A stretch of 20,153 nt of DNA from a virus: positions 1 through 20,153 of IMG/VR virus record IMGVR_UViG_3300021373_001468, one strand, 5' to 3'. Shown piece by piece: positions 14,340 through 19,921 of this stretch. Every line of letters begins with the position of its first letter. Position 1 is the first letter of the stretch. A program made the position numbers and the translations under genes. The notes below the pieces were generated by a model, which did no database searches, was not told where the DNA came from, and saw only the letters and a program-made list of their open reading frames with translations.

Positions 14340-14760
14340 ATTTCCAAACCTTTCCTTTCATATTACCTTGTGACCAATTACAGTAACCAACTTCTTTCAT
14401 ACCAATCTTTTTGTAAAAAGAATTTGCTCTTGTGTTTTCTGCTCTAACAGTAAGATAAACAGTTCCTGCAAAATTAAAAAACTCATTAATAATATCTTTA
14501 GTTTTTCCGTTACCTTTATATCTATTAATAAGTTGATGTATTATATATGAGTCCTTTTCCACTCTAACATTTGAATCTCTTCCTATCATTCTGTTTTGTC
14601 TATTTTTATGAAATGTTATAACAACTTCATCTTGGTAAACACATTGTTCTCTATCGATTCTATTTCTAACATGTGATTTACGAACATGTGGGAACCATTC
14701 TTTATTTTCATGAAATATTTGCCAGACATTATTGAAGTCTGAATCGATTGCTAATTTCAT
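14332..14760 (-). CDS. GNAT-family N-acetyltransferase
   Basis: 142 residues, typical GNAT size. The C-terminal part reads VYLTVRAENTRANSFYKKIGMKEVG, the common GNAT ending in which Asn and Tyr after the fourth strand approach acetyl-CoA. INRYKGNGKTKDIINEF corresponds to the pyrophosphate-binding loop (Q/RxxGxG/A variant RYKGNGK). The substrate could be a protein, an antibiotic-like amine or a modified nucleotide; nothing in the sequence decides this. It starts in an ATGA overlap with the methyltransferase stop, so the two are co-translated. This makes a role related to DNA modification or to countering a host defence worth considering, as inference from context. Confidence 0.8.
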   Translation of the reverse strand: MKLAIDSDFNNVWQIFHENKEWFPHVRKSHVRNRIDREQCVYQDEVVITFHKNRQNRMIGRDSNVRVEKDSYIIHQLINRYKGNGKTKDIINEFFNFAGTVYLTVRAENTRANSFYKKIGMKEVGYCNWSQGNMKGKVWKYG

Positions 14761-16133
14761 GCAAAGAATTCTTCTAGTGTTGAAACTGCAACGTTCTTAA
14801 ATAAATCTACAGAGGTGTCTTTACTAAAACACCATACGTTTTCTATATACATCTTATCAAAGAATTCGTGTAATGCTTCTTGGTCAAACTCACCGTCTTC
14901 TGTTGCGAATACATTTTTACCTTGTGGTCGTTGCATGATTCTCATGCCAACTTGACCAATGAAATTGTTTCTTAACATATCAACGAGTTCATCACCTGAC
15001 CTATATCTTTTGTTTTTAATTTTAGGGTCTAAAATGTTTATCATTAATATGCCTGTATCACTAAGGGCATCAAATGATTTTTGTGAAACAGGTAAATAGA
15101 ACTCGTCTCTCCACTTTTCATATTCATTAAACTTTGCCCATGATTGGTCTTCTTCATGTTCACCACCTTTGTTGTATTCTTCAGTTGAGAAATATGGTGG
15201 AGATGTGAATGCACAATCGATTGGTGGTAATGTTTCGTATGGTAAGTTCTCTGCACCACATCTATAGATTGTAACTTTCTTTGAACCCTCTGATATAAAT
15301 TTATCATCTTCGAAATACATGTAAGGTTCGTTACCTGTTAGTATTTTTTCATATGCAACACATTGTTTTTTGTATTGTTCAAAGACATTTGGATTTGGGT
15401 CGCAACCATAATACTCATCTGCATTCGAAGTGTAGAAACCACAAAGTCTATCACCCCAACCACATGATGTATCTAAAATAGTTTTTGCTTGTGTAAGTTC
15501 ATAGATTGCTCTTGCGACATTTGGTTTGAACTGAGTTGCAACGTAAGTGCCTAATCTGAATGATGATATATAACTCTTCTCTGCAAGTTCACCACCTACT
15601 AATCGTTCTTCACCATCAATCTGAACTTTCTTAACACCGTTGATGCCCCTCCAAATCGGACCTAGACAACTCCATATTTCTTTTGCTGTCCCAGATTTGA
15701 AAACTTCTACAGGTGATTTGTAACCATAACTGCCACATGCGAGTCTTAAATGTTGATGAAAGTAATCACTTGCATCATTAAATGTATGAGTAGAATCAAT
15801 AACACCTAGTCCGTATTCATTGAAGTCATATTTGTAATCATCATATTTTTCTAAGACTTCTTTTTGTAAATCTTTAACTGCTGTTACATCACGGAATGGG
15901 TCTGAATCTTTGAGTGCGAGAAACATGTTTCTGTATCTCTCTTCAGAGATAATCTTCATAGGATATTCTGGTCTTTCAGTAGCAATAAATTTAGCAAGTG
16001 TTTCTCTAAAAAGTTCTTTGCCAAATTCATCGTTCAAACTTTGAAAGGTATGACTATCTAGGATAGGCACACCTCTCTCGTTTGTATTCTGTTTAAGAAC
16101 TTGGTATAGTTTATCCGACAAAGTCCTCACCAT
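14757..16133 (-). CDS. DNA (likely N4-cytosine/N6-adenine) methyltransferase
   Basis: 458 residues. SAM-binding motif I is DTSCGWGDRL (221-230), motif II acidic residue D245 in GCDPN, and catalytic motif IV is TSPPYF (310-315); the S/TPPY form is often found in N4-cytosine enzymes, but N6-adenine cannot be excluded. A 200-residue N-terminal region of unknown fold precedes motif I and may help recognise target DNA. No restriction endonuclease is adjacent, so it looks like an orphan methylase protecting phage DNA. It ends STLEEFFA, which resembles the polymerase's clamp-binding-like SLDSFFA tail. It overlaps peroxiredoxin by 23 bases upstream and the acetyltransferase by 4. ATG 16133 and the adjacent GTG are both possible starts. 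Confidence 0.85.
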   Translation of the reverse strand: MVRTLSDKLYQVLKQNTNERGVPILDSHTFQSLNDEFGKELFRETLAKFIATERPEYPMKIISEERYRNMFLALKDSDPFRDVTAVKDLQKEVLEKYDDYKYDFNEYGLGVIDSTHTFNDASDYFHQHLRLACGSYGYKSPVEVFKSGTAKEIWSCLGPIWRGINGVKKVQIDGEERLVGGELAEKSYISSFRLGTYVATQFKPNVARAIYELTQAKTILDTSCGWGDRLCGFYTSNADEYYGCDPNPNVFEQYKKQCVAYEKILTGNEPYMYFEDDKFISEGSKKVTIYRCGAENLPYETLPPIDCAFTSPPYFSTEEYNKGGEHEEDQSWAKFNEYEKWRDEFYLPVSQKSFDALSDTGILMINILDPKIKNKRYRSGDELVDMLRNNFIGQVGMRIMQRPQGKNVFATEDGEFDQEALHEFFDKMYIENVWCFSKDTSVDLFKNVAVSTLEEFFA

Positions 16134-16632
16134 CTTCCCAACCGCAACCTGTTAGTCCACCTGCTTGTAAACCTTGTAGAGTTCTTAGAACTTCTTTATG
16201 GTTTCTTCCAGTGTCTAGTGCATTGATTGAGGCATGTTGAATGACTCTGTTTTTGTCAAAGATAAAAGTTGCACGATAGCACACACCTTCTTCTTCGTTA
16301 ACGATACCTAATGCAGATGATAATCCAAGTCCACAATCAGCGGCAAGAGTATGTCTGATATTACCTATCAATTCATTCTCTTTTTTCCATGCTAATTTAC
16401 AGAACTCGTTATCACCACTTATTCCTATCACGTTTGCGTGGTCGACTAAAGTGTCGAAACCAGCAATCTCTGTAGGGCATATAAAGGTAAAGTCTTTTGG
16501 ATAAAAGTAAACTACTGACCAATCATGTTTTAATGGTTCATAGTTTTCTTCTACACTGACTCTCACAAATTCGTTGTTTTCGTTAATTCCTTGCAGTGAG
16601 AAAGCAGGAAATAAATCTCCAACTGATAACAT
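16111..16632 (-). CDS. 2-Cys peroxiredoxin (AhpC/Prx1 type)
   Basis: 173 residues, slightly shorter than cellular 2-Cys enzymes (about 185-200). The peroxidatic site is FYPKDFTFICPTE with Cys52 and the conserved Pro/Thr. The resolving Cys is probably Cys163 in LTGCGWEDGED, replacing the usual VCPxxW. The protein would reduce hydrogen peroxide or organic hydroperoxides using host thioredoxin or AhpF. It has a good ribosome-binding site (AAAGGAG, seven bases before ATG) and a strong sigma70-like promoter with an internal palindrome. It follows hsp20, suggesting a stress-protection pair, and overlaps the methyltransferase. Such auxiliary genes are unusual in phages and this one is likely host-derived. 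Confidence 0.92.
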   Translation of the reverse strand: MLSVGDLFPAFSLQGINENNEFVRVSVEENYEPLKHDWSVVYFYPKDFTFICPTEIAGFDTLVDHANVIGISGDNEFCKLAWKKENELIGNIRHTLAADCGLGLSSALGIVNEEEGVCYRATFIFDKNRVIQHASINALDTGRNHKEVLRTLQGLQAGGLTGCGWEDGEDFVG

Positions 16633-16662
16633 AATAATTCTCCTTTATATAAAGATACTCCC

Positions 16663-16691
16663 ATTATATTACAAACAGGAGTACCTGTAAA
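16663..16691 (-). promoter_or_regulatory. Sigma70-like promoter with palindrome between -35 and -10
   Basis: Minus strand: TTTACA (16691-16686), 17-base spacer, TATAAT (16668-16663). ACAGG-TACT-CCTGT (16688-16675) is a perfect 5-base inverted repeat beginning inside the -35. It may be an operator for peroxiredoxin or, as RNA, a weak terminator for hsp20. Predicted +1 about 16656; leader about 24 bases with AAAGGAG. Confidence 0.65.
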
Positions 16692-16700
16692 GAGAGTTTT

Positions 16701-17111
16701 CTACTTAATTTTGATAGATACTGGTTTATCTTCTTCAGGAATAACTCTTACCAGTTTGACATGTAGAATACCATCTTTCATGTCTGCACCACTGACTTCA
16801 ACATCATCTGCAAGTGTGAAACTTCTTTTGAAAGCTCTTGATGCAAGTCCTTTGTGGACAAAATCTTTTGAGTCTTCATCAAGTTTACCTTCGATGGTTA
16901 AAAGAGTTTTCTCTTTAGTGATTTCAATATCTTTCTTACCAAATCCTGCAACTGCAAGTTCAATGCAAAAGTTTTCTGCATCTTCTTGTACTATGTTGTA
17001 AGGTGGGTAATTAGTTTGAGTGTGATTTGATAGACGATTGAGTTCATCAAAGTATCTATCGAATCCAATTGTGAGTGGTCTGAATTGACCAAATATATCT
17101 AAATGAGTCAT
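16701..17111 (-). CDS. hsp20: Hsp20 small heat-shock protein
   Basis: 136 residues. A short N-terminal arm (FGQFRPLTIGFDRYFDEL) is followed by the alpha-crystallin domain: YPPYNIVQEDAENFCIELAVAGF, an IEITKEKTLLTIEG segment, HKGLASRAFKRSFTLADDV, and the DGILHVKL version of the conserved A-x-x-x-GVL motif. The tail PVSIKIK contains an IxI oligomerisation motif. This is the IbpA-like class found in most marine T4-like phages, where it probably helps fold or protect phage proteins. A strong SD (AGGAG) precedes the ATG. Upstream, 130 bases of predicted leader contain a stable stem-loop, raising the possibility of RNA-level control as in several bacterial small heat-shock genes. Confidence 0.95.
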   Translation of the reverse strand: MTHLDIFGQFRPLTIGFDRYFDELNRLSNHTQTNYPPYNIVQEDAENFCIELAVAGFGKKDIEITKEKTLLTIEGKLDEDSKDFVHKGLASRAFKRSFTLADDVEVSGADMKDGILHVKLVRVIPEEDKPVSIKIK

Positions 17112-17140
17112 ATTTTCTCCTATTATAGCAAGTTAATAAT

Positions 17141-17242
17141 CTTGACCCCTTTTGGGCATCAAGTAGTGTTGAGAACCGCGCTCTTTTGAAGATAGTTTTC
17201 CCGAAGGTCATACCCGAGCGCTTTTGAAGTTCTCGAACACTA
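17141..17242 (-). ncRNA. Structured leader RNA upstream of hsp20
   Basis: On the minus strand, TAGTGTTcGAGAAC (17242-17229) pairs with GTTCTCAACACTA (17176-17164): 13 base pairs with one bulged C. Inside it, GCGCTC (17221-17216) pairs with GAGCGC (17183-17178), enclosing a 32-base apical region with CCUUCGGG. A second hairpin, CTTGA..CCC-aaaa-GGG..TCAAG (17163-17141), abuts the first with no gap. The decamer-like CTTCAAAAG occurs in both strands of the internal loops. A sigma70-like promoter places +1 at the base of the first stem. This could be a 5' leader riboregulator or thermosensor for hsp20, or a stand-alone small RNA. It matches no Rfam family I can recognise. Confidence 0.6.
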
Positions 17243-17246
17243 GTAT

Positions 17247-17276
17247 ATTATATATGTCTTTTTACAAATTTTTCAA
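17247..17276 (-). promoter_or_regulatory. Sigma70-like promoter for the structured RNA/hsp20
   Basis: Minus strand: TTGAAA (17276-17271), 18-base spacer, TATAAT (17252-17247). Predicted +1 about 17240, at the first paired bases of the stem-loop RNA, giving a leader of about 130 bases before hsp20. Confidence 0.6.
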
Positions 17277-17295
17277 GTGGTTTTTGTAAAAAAAG

Positions 17296-17406
17296 TTAAA
17301 AAATTGACCTAACGACATTTTGTAGTCGTCCACATTTCATAAGTTCGTGTAGTTTGTCTGCTTGTGTCCTGAGATACGAGGCAGACAATGATGCAAATTT
17401 ACGCAT
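17296..17406 (-). CDS. 36-codon ORF with strong ribosome-binding site
   Basis: ATG 17406 is preceded by CAGGAGAT, a strong Shine-Dalgarno at seven-base spacing. The peptide begins MRKFASLSASYLRTQADKL and ends in VVRSIF before TAA. It is basic, with an amphipathic helical look and one Cys. It sits between the promoter region at 17524-17552 and the hsp20 promoter, with about 100 bases of leader in front. It might be a true micro-protein or a leader peptide. There is no recognised family, and at this length the ORF could arise by chance; the ribosome-binding site is the main support. Confidence 0.45.
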   Translation of the reverse strand: MRKFASLSASYLRTQADKLHELMKCGRLQNVVRSIF

Positions 17407-17482
17407 TTTTATCTCCTGTTATTTTTAGTAACTATCTGACAACTGGACTTCGATTTCTCTACTTACTCTTTGTGTCGTAATT

Positions 17483-17512
17483 GTTACATTTATGTTACAG
17501 TTTTGTAACATA
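17483..17512. repeat. Perfect inverted repeat with extra half-site, operator-like
   Basis: TATGTTAC-agtttt-GTAACATA (17491-17512) is an 8-base perfect inverted repeat, and a third half-site GTTACA lies at 17483-17488. On the minus strand it begins five bases after the predicted start of the promoter at 17524-17552 and overlaps the late-like box's start region. It fits a dimeric repressor operator; an RNA hairpin is the alternative, though no U-run follows, so it is not a typical terminator. Confidence 0.6.
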
Positions 17513-17514
17513 AG

Positions 17515-17552
17515 TATTTAGTCATTATACTAACCGAATACTATATTTGCAA
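17515..17552 (-). promoter_or_regulatory. Overlapping sigma70-like and late-like promoters
   Basis: Sigma70-like: TTGCAA (17552-17547), 17-base spacer, TATAAT (17529-17524), lying in the 3' end of the 68-residue gene. Late-like: ACTAAATA (17522-17515), identical to the box at 3879-3886. Both would transcribe the 36-codon ORF and possibly hsp20. The 17407-17482 stretch downstream shows no gene. Confidence 0.55.
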
Positions 17553-17736
17553 GACCTTTTTTGTTTCTTCTGACTATCTCGTTCTTAACCTTTTGTCTGA
17601 GTTTCGGTATCACTGGTTTATTATATGCTTCGATTAACTCTGAGTTAGATTTACACTTCATATACTCATGAACAGTTGTAACCTTCTTAGTGTTTCTGTC
17701 AACTTGTTTTGAGGTTTTTCCAAATTTTATAGGCAT
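17530..17736 (-). CDS. Small basic conserved-type phage protein
   Basis: 68 residues, very basic. It begins MPIKFGKTSKQVDRNTKKVT and ends in NEIVRRNKKGLANIVFG. From memory this N-terminal MPIKF..S..V.DR.T pattern followed by a helical segment and VRR is a recurrent small hypothetical in T4-like cyanophages. GGAG lies seven bases before ATG 17736, and a late-like GATAAATA lies at 17761-17768. The charge suggests nucleic-acid binding, which is inference. Its 3' end carries the -35 to -10 spacer of the next promoter. Confidence 0.8.
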   Translation of the reverse strand: MPIKFGKTSKQVDRNTKKVTTVHEYMKCKSNSELIEAYNKPVIPKLRQKVKNEIVRRNKKGLANIVFG

Positions 17737-17760
17737 GATATCTCCATAATTTAATAATGT

Positions 17761-17768
17761 TATTTATC
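17761..17768 (-). promoter_or_regulatory. T4-late-like promoter box GATAAATA
   Basis: GATAAATA on the minus strand overlaps the TAA stop of the upstream ORF (17766-17764). With T4 spacing, +1 is about 17755, leaving a 19-base leader that contains the GGAG ribosome-binding site of the 68-residue gene. Confidence 0.45.
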
Positions 17769-18369
17769 GTTTCTGGCATCCACTTTTTGCTCTTTGAATT
17801 ACGTTTAGATTATTACCAATAACCAATACCATAAATCTATTGGTTGAACGAATAGATGCGGCGTTTAAATTACCATGTTTTCTATCGTATTCTAGTGCTG
17901 GTGTTAATAATCCAAATTTATAAAAGAACAATCTTTCAGGTGTTGGATTTTCACCAAACAAGGGATTCGCTTCTTTAACACAATCATACTTTAAACCATA
18001 GATTGTTGACCAAACATCTAAAAATTGTAATGTAGTAAAAATTACCCAATCACCTGTAGAAGGTGGGTCAATCAGTTCCCAGTGGTGTGTATATTCGAAC
18101 CTTTTCGGATTTACCCTTAACAAGTATTCTGTCGACTTCAGTAAATGCTCTTGATGGACACTGTTGATATGTTCGTTCCGATAACAACACGTCCACCCCA
18201 TCATAATTTCTTGTTTGTCCCTCGAGTCTAGCACCAAGGTTGACGGCGTCTCCAATGACGGAATAGTCAAATCTAATTTCTGACCCCATGTTTCCGACAA
18301 TACATTCTCCTGTGCTAATGCCGATACCGACATTAATAGGAGGGAGATTGAGAGGAGATAGTTCTTCAT
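17764..18369 (-). CDS. Secreted/membrane protein overprinting the cyclase 3' end; start uncertain
   Basis: 201 residues if ATG 18369 is used. That start has AAGGA five bases upstream and encodes MKNYLLSISLLLMSVSALAQ, a convincing signal peptide with an A-x-A-type cleavage site. The first 302 bases lie in another frame over the cyclase catalytic-domain codons. The non-overlapping part (last ~100 residues) looks like a real family: STGDWVIFTTLQFLDVWSTI, then KEANPLFGENP and a Lys/Phe/Leu segment, similar to small membrane proteins of the LQxxDxxST...NPLxG type (DUF5658-like, from memory). Either the gene is a true overlap, or it starts at an internal or non-ATG codon near 18068 and the signal peptide is coincidence. 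The C-terminal half is believable; the N-terminus is not settled. Confidence 0.55.
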   Translation of the reverse strand: MKNYLLSISLLLMSVSALAQENVLSETWGQKLDLTIPSLETPSTLVLDSRDKQEIMMGWTCCYRNEHINSVHQEHLLKSTEYLLRVNPKRFEYTHHWELIDPPSTGDWVIFTTLQFLDVWSTIYGLKYDCVKEANPLFGENPTPERLFFYKFGLLTPALEYDRKHGNLNAASIRSTNRFMVLVIGNNLNVIQRAKSGCQKR

Positions 18370-19921
18370 TAAGTTCCTTGGTTGCCTCTAGTACTTCTAG
18401 AGCTGATTTTACGGCGAGTTCTGCATGGTCTTCACAATCAAGGGGTGCATTCCAAAATGCCATGATACAATCGCCCATATACTTATCTATGGTGCCTCTG
18501 TTATTTATTATTATTTTTGTTTGCATGTCTAAAAACTTGTTGATGAGTTCAACTAATCCCTCTGGGTCATCATTGTTCTTATATGCCTCAGAGATTGGAG
18601 TAAATCCACATATATCCATAAACATGAAAGTCATTTCTTTTCTTTCCCCACCTAATCTGAGTTTGCTAGGGTCTTTCTGAAGTTCTTCAACCATGTCAGG
18701 AGATAAATATTTCTGGAACTGCTTCTTAATTTGTTCTTTGAGTTGATACGTTACATAGTATTTGTTGAATGAAGCATGACCAAAAACAATCATTGAGGAC
18801 ATTGATGACAAGAAAGTATCGAAAAGAACGTACTCAGAAATCCAAATATAATAACCCCCACCCAATTGAAGTCCAATTATACTTAGACTCACTATCGCCG
18901 AAAGACTTGTGGGAAGTTTGTAAACCACTGCCAGAATTAATAAAAGCACTGCCAGTAGAACGACAACTTCAAGAAATTCAAGATAGTAGGATTGTTGTAT
19001 ACGAACTTCTTGCAAGACGGTTTGGATTAGGTGTGCTTGAACTTCATGAGGATACATTGTACCCACTGGAGTTGAAATTGGATTATTCAATCCCTCAGCA
19101 GTTAGACCCCATACTAGAACCTTGTTTGTAAAATCAGGTAATTCCTGAAGGTCACTTGCTGAAACACGATTGAAGTGATTCCAGTATGAAATCATAACAT
19201 CACTTGTTGGTGTTGTTTCAATAGGAGGTGCCTTTCCCATACGCACCCATTCTATACCTACTTCTTCTGTAACTTTAGTTTGATAACTCCCCATATCATA
19301 TAATGCTCTGAGAGTTTCTAATGCTAATGATGGATATACTTGTTCATTGGCATACACAAGCAATGGGGCACTTCTTATAGTCCCATCAAAATTAGACGTT
19401 CCTGAGACGGCTGGTGTTGCTACAGTAACACCTACACCGTAAGTATTGTTCTTTAATATATCTACAGGACTTGCTATTCCATCATATTGCCATATGGAAT
19501 CTTGAATCGAACCTCCTCCAAATGTACTTGTAGGGACAAATGGTGCCGAGCCAGTGTTTTTCTGATTAGTTGGCTGTGAGGATAAAATTGTTAATCTGTT
19601 GATTAAACCCTCTGCAAATAGCTCATCTTGGCCGAATCTATCTGGTTCAGTAAAGGCAATTGAGAAGACATGCGTAAGTGAAGGACTTGAGGAAAGTAGA
19701 ATCTCTCTATAGATATCTCTCGGCCATGGGAACTGACCATATTTTTCTAATGCTTTCTCATCGATATCTACTAGAACGATATCGTCTACGTGAACTTTTT
19801 CTTCTTGTTGATGTAGAAAGTCAAACCATGACCATGATATATTTTCTATGAAATACGGATTCCAAATCTTAAGACCAACTAATAGTCCTATTGTAACTAA
19901 AACAGTTTTCCAACTATACAC
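18068..19921 (-). CDS. CHASE2-transmembrane class III adenylate cyclase
   Basis: 617 residues from GTG 19921, overlapping the iscU stop by 8 bases. One N-terminal span (about 5-22) is followed by an extracytoplasmic CHASE2 sensor (about 40-310; VDDIVLVDIDEKALEKYGQF and FPWPRDIY are typical), then about three spans (315-390), a linker, and the cyclase domain (about 428-612). Metal aspartates D436 (FMDICGF) and D484 (YMGDCIMAFW), Lys480, Ser554 in the Asp/Thr adenine site (FDYSVIGDAVN), and transition-state N561 and R565 are all present, so it should make cAMP at the inner membrane in response to an external signal. Some 60-base blocks count 45-48% G+C against 37-38% in sampled polymerase blocks, hinting at later acquisition. 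Such receptors are cellular proteins and very rare in phages. Confidence 0.92.
   Translation of the reverse strand: MYSWKTVLVTIGLLVGLKIWNPYFIENISWSWFDFLHQQEEKVHVDDIVLVDIDEKALEKYGQFPWPRDIYREILLSSSPSLTHVFSIAFTEPDRFGQDELFAEGLINRLTILSSQPTNQKNTGSAPFVPTSTFGGGSIQDSIWQYDGIASPVDILKNNTYGVGVTVATPAVSGTSNFDGTIRSAPLLVYANEQVYPSLALETLRALYDMGSYQTKVTEEVGIEWVRMGKAPPIETTPTSDVMISYWNHFNRVSASDLQELPDFTNKVLVWGLTAEGLNNPISTPVGTMYPHEVQAHLIQTVLQEVRIQQSYYLEFLEVVVLLAVLLLILAVVYKLPTSLSAIVSLSIIGLQLGGGYYIWISEYVLFDTFLSSMSSMIVFGHASFNKYYVTYQLKEQIKKQFQKYLSPDMVEELQKDPSKLRLGGERKEMTFMFMDICGFTPISEAYKNNDDPEGLVELINKFLDMQTKIIINNRGTIDKYMGDCIMAFWNAPLDCEDHAELAVKSALEVLEATKELNEELSPLNLPPINVGIGISTGECIVGNMGSEIRFDYSVIGDAVNLGARLEGQTRNYDGVDVLLSERTYQQCPSRAFTEVDRILVKGKSEKVRIYTPLGTD

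Noticed and set aside
16711-17001. 96-codon plus-strand ORF opposite hsp20
   Set aside because: Fully antisense to an unmistakable Hsp20 gene, with low-complexity Ser-rich translation.
17164-17242. Leader RNA as a self-cleaving ribozyme
   Set aside because: No CUGAUGA/GAAA hammerhead core, and no twister or HDV signature could be aligned by eye.
17221-17245. GTTCGAGAAC resembling a tRNA T-loop
   Set aside because: No acceptor, D or anticodon arms can be folded around it; the bases instead form the 13-bp stem of the leader RNA.
17483-17512. Inverted repeat as a Rho-independent terminator
   Set aside because: The stem is AT-rich and no U-run follows on either strand; an operator is the better reading.
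18288-18680. 130-codon plus-strand ORF antisense to the cyclase catalytic domain
   Set aside because: Ser/Leu-rich translation typical of an antisense shadow; covers conserved cyclase motifs on the other strand.
18769-19131. 120-codon plus-strand ORF antisense to the cyclase
   Set aside because: It lies wholly within a strongly supported minus-strand gene with catalytic and sensor motifs; no ribosome-binding site or family match was seen, and antisense frames opposite biased codons often stay open.
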